Positions 1 to 8,333 of a DNA stretch of 64,000 nt are shown piece by piece. A program made the position numbers and the translations under genes. The stretch is from Bradyrhizobium diversitatis (lineage in GTDB: Bacteria; Pseudomonadota; Alphaproteobacteria; Rhizobiales; Xanthobacteraceae). The stretch's first letter is position 1, and every line of letters begins with the position of its first letter. The stretch is taken from NCBI RefSeq assembly GCF_016031635.1, contig NZ_JACEGD010000011.1:248001-312000 (forward strand). The letters are read 5' to 3'. The notes under the pieces are model-generated. The model ran no database searches. It was given only the letters and a program-made list of their open reading frames with translations, and was not told where the DNA came from.

Positions 1-10
1 GCCACCGACA

Positions 11-1195
11 ATGCCCACCCCTTCATGTTCGACCGACGCATCCGTCTCCACGTGTGACCGGATCAGGCAGACTATCGTCCGCCTGACCAGATCGCTGGTC
101 CTGGTGTGCAGCTTGGCGCTCGGCGCCTGCACCTCCCTGCCCCGCACGCCCTATACGGCCGCGGAAGCCAGCACGTCGCGCGTGCTCGATATCGACGGCC
201 TCCGGCGCTACGCCGACGATCCCGTCACGAAGTTCAGCTTCGAGAAGGCCAACAGCACCGCGACGAGATCCTATCTGGCGCTGTCCGGCGGCGGTGCCGA
301 CGGCGCCTATGGCGTCGGCGTGCTCAACGGCTGGACCGCGGCGAGAACCCGCCCCACCTTCACCGTCGTCTCGGGCGTCAGCACCGGCGGCCTGATCGCG
401 CCGTTTGCGTTCCTCGGCCCGCAATATGACGACACGCTGAAGGAGGTCTACACCAGCGGCATCGCGGAGAGCCTCCTGAACGATCCCAGCATCATGCGCG
501 TGCTGTTCGGATCCGGCCTGTTCGGCAACACGCGGCTGCGCGAGCTGGTCGCGCGCTATGTCGGTCCGGAGATCCTGGCGCAAGTCGCGCGCGAAAATGC
601 GAAGGGTAGGAAGCTGCTCGTGGTGACGACCGACCTCGACACCCAGCGCACCGCGATCTGGGACATGGGCAAGATCGCCGCGGTCGGAACGCCTGAGGCC
701 CTGAAGCTGTTTCGCGACGTGATGGCGGCCTCGGCCAGCATTCCCCTGGTGTTTCCGCCGATCATGATCGATGCCGAAGGCCAGGGCCGCAAGTTTCAGG
801 AGATGCATGTCGACGGCGGCGTGACGGCCCCGGTGCTGACATTGCCGGAAGCCCTGCTGTTCCAGAGCGGCCGCATGCCCGGCAGTGCGATGATGGACAT
901 CTACATCCTCGTCAACAAGAAGATCGAGCGCAACTTCGAGCTCGTCTCCAACGGCACCATCGACGTTGCCTCACGCAGCCTGTCGGCAATCACCCAATCG
1001 CAGACGCGCTCGATCATCTTCTCGACGTACGATTTCGCCAAGCGCAACCGACTGGGATTCCATCTCTCCTACATCGCGCGCGACTACCCCGCCCCGCCGT
1101 CCGAAGGGTTCGATACCACCTATATGCGGGCGCTGTATCAGTACGGATACGAGAAGGCTGCATCCGGCCAGGCCTGGACCTCGACGCTTCCGTGA
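11..1195 (+). CDS. patatin-like phospholipase lipoprotein
   Basis: Predicted lipid acyl hydrolase of the patatin family, 394 residues. A hydrophobic segment ends in a lipobox (LALGAC, Cys about 40), so the protein is probably lipid-anchored in the envelope. The patatin signature is complete: glycine-rich oxyanion loop SGGGADGAYG (about 92-101), nucleophile elbow GVSTG (Ser about 124) and catalytic Asp in DGG (about 268). The gene begins ten bases into the window, so an upstream start cannot be excluded; the roughly 25 residues before the hydrophobic segment are long for a lipoprotein signal, and an internal start is possible. It is followed directly by a TetR regulator on the same strand. Substrate is unknown. 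Confidence 0.9.
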   Translation: MPTPSCSTDASVSTCDRIRQTIVRLTRSLVLVCSLALGACTSLPRTPYTAAEASTSRVLDIDGLRRYADDPVTKFSFEKANSTATRSYLALSGGGADGAYGVGVLNGWTAARTRPTFTVVSGVSTGGLIAPFAFLGPQYDDTLKEVYTSGIAESLLNDPSIMRVLFGSGLFGNTRLRELVARYVGPEILAQVARENAKGRKLLVVTTDLDTQRTAIWDMGKIAAVGTPEALKLFRDVMAASASIPLVFPPIMIDAEGQGRKFQEMHVDGGVTAPVLTLPEALLFQSGRMPGSAMMDIYILVNKKIERNFELVSNGTIDVASRSLSAITQSQTRSIIFSTYDFAKRNRLGFHLSYIARDYPAPPSEGFDTTYMRALYQYGYEKAASGQAWTSTLP

Positions 1196-1229
1196 ATGCG
1201 CGTGACGGAACGAGGTAATACCGAAACCG

Positions 1230-1253
1230 TTGACGATATGGCCAATTCGGCCA
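1230..1253 (+). promoter_or_regulatory. possible promoter and palindromic operator in front of the TetR gene
   Basis: A TTGACG hexamer (1230-1235) is followed at once by the inverted repeat TGGCC-N5-GGCCA (1239-1253). A dyad in this place would suit autorepression by the TetR regulator that follows, and would put its true start downstream. The -10 element is not convincing, and the dyad differs from the one at 2140. Confidence 0.3.
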
Positions 1254-1330
1254 GATTCGCGATGACGCCTCCGCTCCTGCGCGATATAGAGCGAATGACC
1301 GATATCACGACCGCGCAGGAATCATTGGGC

Positions 1331-2077
1331 ATGGGATTGACTGCGACCAGGACAAAACCGGCAGCACCACGGCGCGAGGTGCCGAAATCCCGCGGCGGCC
1401 GGCCGACGAAGTCAGCCGCGATCGAGCGCGACCAGCGGCTGATCGAGGTCGCCACCCGCCTTTTCCTGGATCGCGGCTTCGAGGCGACCTCGCTCGATGC
1501 GGTCGCGGAAGCGGCCCGGGTGAGCAAGCCCACGGTCTATTCGCGCTATGGCGACAAGCGCGGGCTGTTCGCGGCCGTACTGAGGCGGGAGATCGCGCGC
1601 TGGCTCGCGCCGCTGTCGGCCGCGGCAGAGACCCAGCTGAGCAGCGCCGCCGACATCTCGGTCGAGCAGCGGCTGGTCGAGATCGGGCGCGAGATGCTCT
1701 CATTCACCTGTGGCCCCGACGCCGTCGCCTTCAGCCGCATGATGACGTCGCAGGCCATCAACTTCCCCGACGTCGCCAAGCTCGGCAAGGAGGAAGGCTG
1801 GCTCAAGGCCGTCGCCACCACCGCGCGCTTCTTCGACCATCTGGTGGCGCAAGGTGCGCTCGATGTCGAAGACACCACCATCGCAGCCGAGGTGTTCCTC
1901 GACGTCGTCGTTGGACACACCCACCGCCTGGCGACATTCGGAACGGCGCTCGAGCCGAAATCGGCCGAAAAGCGCATGCGCATCGCGATCAGACTGTTCC
2001 TTGCCGGTGCCCTGGGTCCTGCCGACCGGGTCCGGGACGCCGCAAAGGGTCCGGCACGCCGCCGCTCCTCCCGCTGA
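1331..2077 (+). CDS. TetR/AcrR family transcriptional regulator
   Basis: One-component repressor, 248 residues from the chosen start. The N-terminal helix-turn-helix is typical of TetR: an IEVATRLFLDRGFEATSLD stretch, then AARVSKPTVYSRYGDKRGLF. The C-terminal ligand and dimer domain is helical with no recognisable ligand signature. The open frame runs back to an ATG at 1196 that abuts the patatin stop; ATGs at 1238, 1262 and 1295 are also possible. I chose 1331 because the residues before it look non-conserved, a weak AGGA lies 10 bases ahead, and a dyad at 1239-1253 looks like an operator. Target genes may be the flanking patatin gene or the PepSY gene after the dyad at 2140. Confidence 0.85.
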   Translation: MGLTATRTKPAAPRREVPKSRGGRPTKSAAIERDQRLIEVATRLFLDRGFEATSLDAVAEAARVSKPTVYSRYGDKRGLFAAVLRREIARWLAPLSAAAETQLSSAADISVEQRLVEIGREMLSFTCGPDAVAFSRMMTSQAINFPDVAKLGKEEGWLKAVATTARFFDHLVAQGALDVEDTTIAAEVFLDVVVGHTHRLATFGTALEPKSAEKRMRIAIRLFLAGALGPADRVRDAAKGPARRRSSR

Positions 2078-2126
2078 CGATTCCGTGAACTGACGCTCTT
2101 TCCCCCAAGGGGCCGTCGCAACGGCA

Positions 2127-2156
2127 TTGACCGAAACAAAACGATACGGTATTGTT
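2127..2156 (+). promoter_or_regulatory. sigma70-like promoter overlapped by a TetR-type dyad
   Basis: TTGACC (2127-2132), a 17-base gap and TATTGT (2150-2155) form a plausible promoter reading towards the PepSY gene. The near-perfect inverted repeat AACGATAC-G-GTATTGTT (2140-2156, 7 of 8 pairs) covers the -10 side, as expected for a TetR operator. The tetR gene ends about 60 bases upstream, so regulation by its product is a natural guess. The leader to the next start is about 170 bases. Confidence 0.45.
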
Positions 2157-2326
2157 TAGTTATAAGTTGGTACGGGCCGCTTTTTCACCAGCCCCGAAGA
2201 GGTCCGGACCGCTTCGATCGTCACGGCAGGCAGAGCCCGCCGTGGCGTTCCGCGGCCGGCCTTGCCCAGGCCGGCCGCGAATTCTTTACGTTCATCCGGC
2301 ACACTCGCAGGCCGAAGGTTTCGAGC

Positions 2327-2929
2327 ATGACGACAGCCAGACGACGGACCTTGCAACTGCTTGCGATCGCCTTGCCCGCGCTGCTCCTCGCCGCGCCGTC
2401 GCAGGCGATCGTGACCGCGGACACGCCGACCGCGCTCCACAACGACATAGATGGTGATGCCGAAGCAGACCGCCAGGCAGTCACCCGCGAGATCGAACGC
2501 TTCCGCAGCTCGTCGATCACGATCAGCCAGGCCATGGCGATCGCGGAAGCCCGCCATGCCGGCGCCACCACCGCCGACGTGAGTTTCGACGGCGCTTCAG
2601 GCGTCCCTGTCTACCGGGTCAAGACCCTGCACAACGACCGGATCTGGCGCCACACCATCAATGCCGCGACCGGCGAGCTCGTCGGTGGCGAGGCCGCCCT
2701 GCCCCTCAGCGAGCTCGACAACGAGGACCGCAGCAACCTCGCAGCGCTCGGTGCGATCAGGCACCGCCTTGCCGATGCCGTGCGCGTCGCCGAGCGCGCA
2801 GCCTCGGGCAAGGCCATCAGCGGCGGCCTCGTGCGCGAACGCGGCCGGCTCAATTTTGCGATCGTGGTGATCAGCGGCGACGACCTCAAGGAGGTCATCC
2901 TGGAGCCGCCGGGCGCCCGGGCCCGATAG
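2327..2929 (+). CDS. secreted PepSY-domain protein
   Basis: Exported protein of 200 residues with a Sec signal (MTTARRRTLQ..., cleavage near PSQA-I). The mature part has two PepSY-like units: one around residues 65-120 (SITISQAMAIAEAR, then PVYRVKTLHND and INAATGEL) and a weaker second around 140-195 (LADAVRVAERAASG, ending LKEVILEPPGA). PepSY domains are usually found on periplasmic or membrane proteins and can inhibit proteases or sit in redox and metal proteins; no enzyme domain is present here. It stands alone behind a promoter with a TetR-type dyad. Confidence 0.8.
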   Translation: MTTARRRTLQLLAIALPALLLAAPSQAIVTADTPTALHNDIDGDAEADRQAVTREIERFRSSSITISQAMAIAEARHAGATTADVSFDGASGVPVYRVKTLHNDRIWRHTINAATGELVGGEAALPLSELDNEDRSNLAALGAIRHRLADAVRVAERAASGKAISGGLVRERGRLNFAIVVISGDDLKEVILEPPGARAR

Positions 2930-3005
2930 CGACGAATTTCCCCCGGTCCCAACCGGGGCGAAAAGCCATTGACGGCCGCAAGACTCTCCCCCATAAGTCG
3001 CCGCC

Positions 3006-3077
3006 ATGTTCACGACCACCAAACGCACGACCAAAACCACCACGGCCTCAGGGGCCCGGGGAGGCGTGCGCGCGTAG
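3006..3077 (+). CDS. putative threonine-rich leader peptide (attenuator)
   Basis: A 23-codon open frame, too short for standard gene calling. Eight of its 23 residues are threonine, in runs TTT, TT and TTT near the N-terminus (codons 3-13), the rest mostly basic residues. It stops 30 bases before a rho-independent terminator (3108-3139), which itself lies just ahead of an aspartate-semialdehyde dehydrogenase gene, an enzyme on the route to threonine. That arrangement is what ribosome-mediated attenuation looks like in thr operons of other proteobacteria. A GGGGC at 3051-3055 and a CGGGG at 3057-3061 could each pair with the terminator's GCCCCG arm as anti-terminators. No strong ribosome site is visible. 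Confidence 0.5.
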   Translation: MFTTTKRTTKTTTASGARGGVRA

Positions 3078-3107
3078 TCGTCGACGAAAACGCATCAGCT
3101 CTACGGC

Positions 3108-3139
3108 AAGCCCCGCCCTCGATGGTCCGGGGCTTTTTT
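3108..3139 (+). terminator. rho-independent terminator upstream of asd (attenuator)
   Basis: Eight-base stem AAGCCCCG (3108-3115) and CGGGGCTT (3128-3135), 12-base loop, continuing into a run of six T (3134-3139). It lies between the threonine-rich leader peptide and the asd start, where it would end transcription unless the leader ribosome stalls. Confidence 0.75.
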
Positions 3140-3172
3140 GTTGTCTGGATTTCAAAAGCAATGGAGGACAAA

Positions 3173-4144
3173 GTGAGTAACGATCCCGTCGTCGCGATTG
3201 TCGGCGTCACCGGCGCGGTGGGCGCCGAATTCATCGCCACCATGGACAAGCGCGGCTTTCGCGTCAGCAGGCTCAAGGCGCTCGCCAGTGCCCGCTCGGC
3301 CGGCAAGACGGTGTCGTTCCGTAGCCAGAGCGTCGTCATCGAGGAGCTGACCGAGCAGTCTTTCGAGGGCGTCGACATCGCCCTGTTCTCCGCCGGCGGC
3401 AGCATCTCCAGGAAGTTCGCGCCGATCGCGGTCAAGGCCGGCGCGGTGGTGGTCGACAACTCCTCCGCCTTTCGCATGGACCCGAACGTGCCGCTGGTGA
3501 TCCCCGAGATCAACGCCAGCCGTATCCGCGACCACAAGGGCATCATCGCCAACCCCAACTGCGCCGCAATCACCGCGCTGGTGCCGCTGTGGCCGATCCA
3601 TCAGCAGAACCGCATCAAGCGCGTCATCATCTCGACCTACCAGGCAGCCTCCGGCGCAGGTGCCGCCGCGATGGACGAGCTCGTCGAATCCACCCGCGCC
3701 AACCTCAACGGGCAGGTCTATACGCCCAGGGTGATGCCGCACCCCTACGCCTTCAATCTCTTCAACCACAACACCGCCGTCGATCCCGACACCGGCTACA
3801 ACGACGAAGAGACCAAGGTCATCAAGGAAACCCGCAAGATCTTCGAGGACGACACCATCGCGGTCGGCGTCACCTGCGTCCGCGTGCCGGTGCTGCGCGC
3901 ACATTGCGAGGCCATCACCTTCGAATGCGAGAGGCCGATCACCGAAGACCAGGTCCGCGCCATCATGGCGCAGGCGCCCGGCGTGAAGGTCGTCGACGAT
4001 CGCGCCAGGAACTACTTCCCGATGCCGATCGACGCCTCGGGCCAGGACGACGTCCTGGTCGGCCGCGGCGGTGGGTTACGCCTTGCGGCTAACCCACCCT
4101 ACCGCTCCGCCCGAAACAACAGGCATGCATCGCCGTACGAATAG
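3173..4144 (+). CDS. asd: aspartate-semialdehyde dehydrogenase, 3'-truncated
   Basis: Asd reduces aspartyl phosphate to aspartate semialdehyde on the way to lysine, threonine and methionine. I chose GTG 3173 because GGAGG (3163-3167) sits five bases ahead; ATG 3161 is also in frame. The Rossmann motif [10 protein letters not shown], catalytic Cys in [18 protein letters not shown] and the His of RAHCEA are all present. Homology stops at DDVLVGR. The family normally has about 35-40 more residues, including a glycine/alanine-rich helix that ends near NAVQIAE and completes the coenzyme domain. Here it is replaced by about 24 unrelated residues read through a dispersed repeat (4070-4102) and the end of queA. 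The product is probably inactive, so another asd should exist elsewhere. Confidence 0.8.
   Translation: MSNDPVVAIVGVTGAVGAEFIATMDKRGFRVSRLKALASARSAGKTVSFRSQSVVIEELTEQSFEGVDIALFSAGGSISRKFAPIAVKAGAVVVDNSSAFRMDPNVPLVIPEINASRIRDHKGIIANPNCAAITALVPLWPIHQQNRIKRVIISTYQAASGAGAAAMDELVESTRANLNGQVYTPRVMPHPYAFNLFNHNTAVDPDTGYNDEETKVIKETRKIFEDDTIAVGVTCVRVPVLRAHCEAITFECERPITEDQVRAIMAQAPGVKVVDDRARNYFPMPIDASGQDDVLVGRGGGLRLAANPPYRSARNNRHASPYE
4070..4102. repeat. short palindromic repeat at the asd/queA junction
   Basis: GTGGGTTA (4071-4078) and TAACCCAC (4090-4097) form an inverted repeat with a GC-rich loop. It replaces the end of asd and carries the queA stop codon on the other strand. The same element occurs twice in tandem at 23954-24091. 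It may also serve as a terminator for both convergent genes. Confidence 0.8.
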
Positions 4145-5172
4145 AACCGGTATCCGCTCGCGATCGCGTGCGCATAGGCCTGCTTCATCGTCGCGAGCCC
4201 CGCGAAGGCCGACACCAGCATGAACAGCGTCGACTTCGGCAGATGAAAATTGGTCATCAGGACATCGACCGCGCGAAAGCGATAGCCGGGCGTGATGAAG
4301 ATCGACGTCTCTGCCGCGAAGGGCTGGATCGTGCCGTCCTCGCTCGCGGCGCTTTCGAGCAGGCGCAATGACGTGGTGCCGACGGCGATGATGCGGCCGC
4401 CATTTTTTCGCGCCGCGTTGAGGCGCTCCGCCGTCTCGGCCGAGATCGTGCCCCACTCGGCGTGCATCTTGTGGGCTTCGGTGTCATCCACCTTCACCGG
4501 CAGGAACGTCCCTGCGCCGACATGCAGCGTGACGCGGTTGAGACCGACGCCGCGCGCGCGCAGCGCCTGCTCCAGCGCCGGGGTGAAATGCAGCCCGGCG
4601 GTGGGCGCAGCGACCGCGCCTTCGTTCTCCGCGAACATGGTCTGGTAGTCGGCAAGATCCTGGTCGTCAGGCGTGCGCTTGGAGGCGATGTAGGGCGGCA
4701 GCGGCGGGCCGCCGAGATCGGCGATCGCCTGGTCGAGCGCCGGGCCATGAAACGAGAACGACAGCGTCACCTCGCCCTCGCCGCCCTTGGCCTCGACCTC
4801 GGCATCGAGATGGCCGAGCAGGCACACCTTGCCCTCGTTACCGAAACGGATGCGGTCGCCGGCTGCGAGCTTCTTCGCCGGCTTCACCAGCGCCTGCCAG
4901 CGCGAGCCGTCGAGCCGCTTGATCAGGGTCGCCTCGATCTTCGGCTCGGTCTCGCGGCCGATGCGGCGGCCTTTCAGCTGCGCCGCGATCACCTTGGTGT
5001 CGTTGACGACGAGCTGATCGCCCGGCTTCAGCCATTGCGGCAGGTCGGAAATGACCTGATCCCGCAGCGCGCCTTTCTCGACCACCAGCATTCTCGCGGA
5101 GTCGCGCGGGCTCGCCGGACGCAACGCGATGCGCTCGGGCGGCAGGTCGAAGTCGAAGACGTCGGTGCGCAT
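4099..5172 (-). CDS. queA: S-adenosylmethionine:tRNA ribosyltransferase-isomerase
   Basis: Transfers and isomerises the ribosyl part of SAM onto 7-aminomethyl-deazaguanine at tRNA position 34, giving epoxyqueuosine. 357 residues, the usual length. Family features visible: N-terminal [19 protein letters not shown] segment, [48 protein letters not shown] and [19 protein letters not shown]. It is the last gene of the coaD-cyclophilin-queA run. In relatives tgt often follows queA; here a repeat and the truncated asd lie beyond it. Its stop codon lies inside the repeat. Confidence 0.97.
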   Translation of the reverse strand: MRTDVFDFDLPPERIALRPASPRDSARMLVVEKGALRDQVISDLPQWLKPGDQLVVNDTKVIAAQLKGRRIGRETEPKIEATLIKRLDGSRWQALVKPAKKLAAGDRIRFGNEGKVCLLGHLDAEVEAKGGEGEVTLSFSFHGPALDQAIADLGGPPLPPYIASKRTPDDQDLADYQTMFAENEGAVAAPTAGLHFTPALEQALRARGVGLNRVTLHVGAGTFLPVKVDDTEAHKMHAEWGTISAETAERLNAARKNGGRIIAVGTTSLRLLESAASEDGTIQPFAAETSIFITPGYRFRAVDVLMTNFHLPKSTLFMLVSAFAGLATMKQAYAHAIASGYRFYSYGDACLLFRAER

Positions 5173-5186
5173 GTGTCACTAGCGCC

Positions 5187-5306
5187 GTCATTCCGGACGC
5201 CGCGCCTCGAGCGCGGCGATCCGGAATCCCGAGATTGTGGCGCGAGATTCTCGGGAGCCCAATTGCGCACCATGGTTCATGCCAAGGTGCGCCCCGGAAT
5301 GAGTGA
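5187..5306. repeat. dispersed palindromic repeat between queA and cyclophilin
   Basis: Starts GTCATTCCGGA and ends with the inverted CCGGAATGAGTGAC; inside are further nested arms such as CCGCGC/GCGCGG and GAATCCCGAGA/TCTCGGGA. This resembles the multicopy intergenic foldback elements of Bradyrhizobium. It fills the whole gap between the two genes. Confidence 0.65.
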
Positions 5307-5771
5307 CTATTCCTTGTCGGCCGCCATCCGCGCCTTGACGATCTTGTCCGGATTCATCACCGGCTCGCCGCGCTTGATCTTGTCGACGTTCTCCATGCCC
5401 TCGGTGACCTTGCCCCAGACCGTGTACTGGTTGTCGAGGAAGCGGGCGTCGTCGAAGCAGATGAAGAACTGGCTGTCGCCGGAATCGGGGTTGGCGGCGC
5501 GGGCCATCGAGGCGGTGCCGCGCACATGCGGCTCCTTGCTGAACTCGGCCTTCAGCTTCTTGCCGGAGCCGCCGGTGCCGGTGCCGTGCGGGCAGCCGGT
5601 CTGCGCCATAAAGCCCTCGATCACGCGGTGGAACACGATGCCGTCATAGAAGCCCTCGCGCACGAGCTCCTTGATGCGCGCGACGTGGCCGGGCGCGAGA
5701 TCCGGCCGCATCTCGATAGTGACGGGGCCCTGCGTGGTCTCGAGGATCAGGGTGTTTTCGGTGACGCTCAT
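5307..5771 (-). CDS. cyclophilin-type peptidylprolyl isomerase (cytoplasmic)
   Basis: 154-residue cyclophilin without signal peptide, so probably cytoplasmic (PpiB type). The active-site set is visible: FHRVIEGFMAQTG (Arg and Phe of the catalytic pocket), GTGGSGKKLKAEF, SMARAANPDSGDSQFFI and the late LDNQYTVWGKV. It catalyses cis-trans isomerisation of prolyl bonds. Its start overlaps by four bases the stop of the small secreted-protein gene upstream, suggesting coupled translation, and a paralogue with signal peptide lies one gene further up. Confidence 0.95.
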   Translation of the reverse strand: MSVTENTLILETTQGPVTIEMRPDLAPGHVARIKELVREGFYDGIVFHRVIEGFMAQTGCPHGTGTGGSGKKLKAEFSKEPHVRGTASMARAANPDSGDSQFFICFDDARFLDNQYTVWGKVTEGMENVDKIKRGEPVMNPDKIVKARMAADKE

Positions 5772-6178
5772 GCTCGTCTCTCTTGTGTTGGGGGTGAAGT
5801 CTTCCGATTGCGGAACTGGATCGCGAACGGACGTCCCGCGGCGGCGCCGGCCATTGCATCGGTAAATGGCATCGGCGTGCAGCGTTGCAACGCCTCCATC
5901 ACCGCGATCCGGTATTGCAGCCGGTCATTGTCGGAGGCCTCCGCGGATTCATAGGTAATCCTCGGATGGCCCAGGATGTTTCCGGCCCGGTTAAAGCTCA
6001 CCACGACGGTGATGTCGAGTGGGCGGGCCTTAGCCGGCGATGGCGGTCTCCAGCAGGTAAGCAAGTGCCGGAAAATGTCCTGGATGGTGTTGACCTGCGC
6101 GTCCTCCGCGGCCGTGCTGGAGACGCCGAGCAGCAGCATCGCGGCAACCAGCAGCAGCTTGCCACCGCGGCGCGACAT
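5768..6178 (-). CDS. small secreted protein with TonB-C-like domain
   Basis: 136 residues with a clear Sec signal (MSRRGGKLLLVAAMLLLGVSS, cleavage after TAA). The mature part, DITVVVSFNRAGNILGHP followed by a QRCTPMPF segment, resembles the C-terminal fold of TonB/TolA proteins, which have a V-x-F-x-x-x-G-x-x-x-x-P strand pattern. No membrane anchor or proline-rich linker is present, so it cannot transmit energy as TonB does. It lies between two cyclophilin genes and overlaps the downstream one by four bases. Function unknown; a periplasmic role is likely. Confidence 0.75.
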   Translation of the reverse strand: MSRRGGKLLLVAAMLLLGVSSTAAEDAQVNTIQDIFRHLLTCWRPPSPAKARPLDITVVVSFNRAGNILGHPRITYESAEASDNDRLQYRIAVMEALQRCTPMPFTDAMAGAAAGRPFAIQFRNRKTSPPTQERRA

Positions 6179-6186
6179 GGTCGCTC

Positions 6187-6750
6187 CTATTTGATGTCGG
6201 AGGCGACCTGAACCTTCACCATCTTGTCGGGATCGGTGACGGAGCCGCCTGCCGAGCCCGGGGGCGCCTTCTTCAGCTTGTCGACGACATCCATGCCCTG
6301 CACGACCTCGCCGATCACGGTGTACTGGCCGTCGAGGCTGCCGCCATCGGCGAACATGATGAAGAACTGCGAGTTGGCGCTGTCGACACTGTCGCCGCGC
6401 CGGGCCATGCCGACGATGCCGCGGGCGAAATGCACCTTGGAGAATTCCTGCTTCAGATTCGGGTACTTCGAGCCGCCGGTGCCGTTGAAATTCTGGCCGT
6501 CGCCGGTCTGCGCCATGAAGCCGTCCATGACGCGATGAAACGGCACGTTGTTGTAGAAGCCCTCCCGCGCGAGCTGCTTGATGCGCTCGGCGTGCTGCGG
6601 CGCGATGTCGGTCCTGAGCTTGATGACGATGCGGCCCTTGGTGCTGTCGATGACGATGGCGTTGGCCTTGTCGAGGTTCGCCGGCAATTGCTGCGCCACC
6701 GCCGGCACCGCGAACAGAAGCGCGGCAAGAACTGCGAGAATTCGGATCAT
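6187..6750 (-). CDS. cyclophilin-type peptidylprolyl isomerase (periplasmic)
   Basis: 187 residues from ATG 6750, chosen because it begins a good Sec signal (MIRILAVLAALLFAVPAVA, cleavage before QQ). The frame is open to 6849 but that extension is arginine/serine-rich and overlaps the space before coaD. Cyclophilin motifs are intact: FHRVMDGFMAQTGDG, FNGTGGSKYPNLKQEF, GMARRGDSVDSANSQFFIM and LDGQYTVIGEV. Likely a periplasmic folding helper. It is 37 bases from coaD and eight bases from the next gene, within one minus-strand run. Confidence 0.93.
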   Translation of the reverse strand: MIRILAVLAALLFAVPAVAQQLPANLDKANAIVIDSTKGRIVIKLRTDIAPQHAERIKQLAREGFYNNVPFHRVMDGFMAQTGDGQNFNGTGGSKYPNLKQEFSKVHFARGIVGMARRGDSVDSANSQFFIMFADGGSLDGQYTVIGEVVQGMDVVDKLKKAPPGSAGGSVTDPDKMVKVQVASDIK

Positions 6751-6787
6751 GACAACTCCGGTCGGGATCAAGGAAGGAAGCGGGCCG

Positions 6788-7285
6788 TTATCCCGTGAAT
6801 TTGGCCTTGAGCTGTGCCGCGACCTGCGGCGGGACGAAGGCCGAGACATCCCCGCCCATGCCGGCGATCTGGCGCACCAAAGTGGCGGTGATCGGGCGGA
6901 CCATGGGAGAGGCCGGCAGGAAGACCGTATGCACCTCGGGCGCCATCGCCTCGTTCATGCCGGCGAGCTGCATCTCGTAGTCGAGGTCGGTGCCGTCGCG
7001 CAGGCCCCGGATCATGATCGTCGCGCCGTGCTTGCGCGCCGAGGTGACCGACAGATCGTCGAAGGTCACAGCCTCGAGCACGCAGCCAGCCTGGGCTGCC
7101 ACGGGCCCGCAGACGTCATGGAGCATCTTCAACCGCTCCTCGGTCGAGAACAGCGGCTTCTTGCCCGGGTGCACCCCAATCGCGACCACGAGCCTGTCGC
7201 ACAGCGAAGCGCTGTGCCGGACCACGTCCAGGTGGCCGTTGGTGATGGGATCGAAGGAACCGGGATAGAAGGCAATGCGCGGCAT
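6788..7285 (-). CDS. coaD: pantetheine-phosphate adenylyltransferase
   Basis: Penultimate step of coenzyme A synthesis: 4'-phosphopantetheine plus ATP gives dephospho-CoA. 165 residues, normal length. The nucleotidyltransferase motif TNGHLDV follows YPGSFDPI at the N-terminus; [16 protein letters not shown] and [16 protein letters not shown] are also typical. It appears to head the minus-strand run coaD, cyclophilin, small secreted protein, cyclophilin, queA, an order common in Rhizobiales downstream of gyrA. Confidence 0.97.
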   Translation of the reverse strand: MPRIAFYPGSFDPITNGHLDVVRHSASLCDRLVVAIGVHPGKKPLFSTEERLKMLHDVCGPVAAQAGCVLEAVTFDDLSVTSARKHGATIMIRGLRDGTDLDYEMQLAGMNEAMAPEVHTVFLPASPMVRPITATLVRQIAGMGGDVSAFVPPQVAAQLKAKFTG

Positions 7286-7406
7286 GGCTCCCTCCTACCG
7301 CGCCCGGCCCGGCCCGGCAAGCCGGGCAGGTTCCTTGCCCCGTTTCTTGCCCGCTTCCTGGCACGTCGCCCGGAAATGTCTCGCCGGACGTGTCGGCAAT
7401 GGCTGG

Positions 7407-7438
7407 TTTGTTTCGTCCCCGGGCAGCCACGAAACAAA
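7407..7438. promoter_or_regulatory. 10-bp inverted repeat between coaD and the small secreted gene
   Basis: TTTGTTTCGT (7407-7416) and ACGAAACAAA (7429-7438) match perfectly around a 12-base GC-rich loop. A third ACGAAAC follows at about 7450-7456. The gap holds the divergent promoters of coaD and the small secreted protein, so this is more likely an operator or RNA hairpin than a terminator, but nothing identifies the regulator. Confidence 0.5.
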
Positions 7439-7566
7439 ACGGAGCGAGAACGAAACCATTTCCCGCATCGGCGAAGACGTCCGGAAACTGGCCATGGTTA
7501 CTAATCCGGCCAACGAATGACGGGCCGCACACCGGGCGTGAGCGGCCGCATCACAGGGGACCGTCA

Positions 7567-7824
7567 ATGATCAAGACCCTTTCAGCGATCGCACTCTCTG
7601 CATGTGTTGCCGGAGCGCTCACCCTCCTGCCCGGCTTTGCCCCCACCGTCGAAGCCAGCGTGCCGCAGCCGCTGGCCAAGAGTGACCGGCTCGACATCCG
7701 CAACATTGGAAAGGACTGCTCGCAGCAGGCCTGGCCGAACTTCGAGGCCTCCTGCCTGCGCACCGCCGGCACGAAGACCAATGTCCGCGAGGCGCGCCTC
7801 GTGACTGCCGATCGGACCCCGTAG
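7567..7824 (+). CDS. small secreted protein, function unknown
   Basis: 85 residues with a Sec signal (MIKTLSAIALSACVAGALTLLPG, cleavage near VEAS). The mature part is about 50 residues and has two cysteines (GKDCSQQAWP and EASCLR) that could form a disulfide in the periplasm. The pattern KSDRLDI-GKDCSQQAWPNFE-SCLR recalls short secreted proteins that are frequent in Bradyrhizobium and Rhodopseudomonas. A longer frame starting at 7390 reads through the promoter region and is unlikely. I can assign no role. Confidence 0.7.
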   Translation: MIKTLSAIALSACVAGALTLLPGFAPTVEASVPQPLAKSDRLDIRNIGKDCSQQAWPNFEASCLRTAGTKTNVREARLVTADRTP

Positions 7825-8333
7825 CCGGTTAGCCAATTCTGCAGTTCTCCCATTCTGACGCCTGTGACGTCTGCGACGTCATAGCGCCATCTGGCACCAC
7901 GCCATCGGGTCGCCAGGGCGAGCCGTCCGACATCGATCTCTCCGGGATTACTGATTCCATCGGCGCGAGGTCATTCTGCCAAGCGAGAACGTTCCGGGCA
8001 TGTGGTCCGGGCGAAGGTGTGTCGCCCTCCTCCAGCGCAACGCCGAACGCTCGGTCGCGCTCTTGCTTCCGGATCAAGCAGGTGGCGGAGTTCGGGCCCG
8101 AGTTGGAGATCTGATCGGTCCGCTGCCACGTTGCGATTGACATTCGCGCCGGTGGCTCCATTGGAGGCGATGCAGACTGCGGTCATGATTGGTCGACACC
8201 GAGAGATAGAACTCGATCAAACCGCGTCCCGAGCATGTGCGACATTTGAGCGCGCCTGAATCGTTGCTGACTCCGCTTCTGGACATGCGCAGCAACAAAT
8301 TCCCACATCCTTTCGATCGGTTAGCTTCGGTAT
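7825..8333. other. intergenic region without recognisable gene
   Basis: About 500 bases between the small secreted gene and the iron operon. Composition is lower in GC and third-position bias is poor in all frames; open frames here (for example 7829-8161 minus) give low-complexity translations with no family I know. It could hold decayed coding sequence. The regulatory box at its right end is listed separately. Confidence 0.5.
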
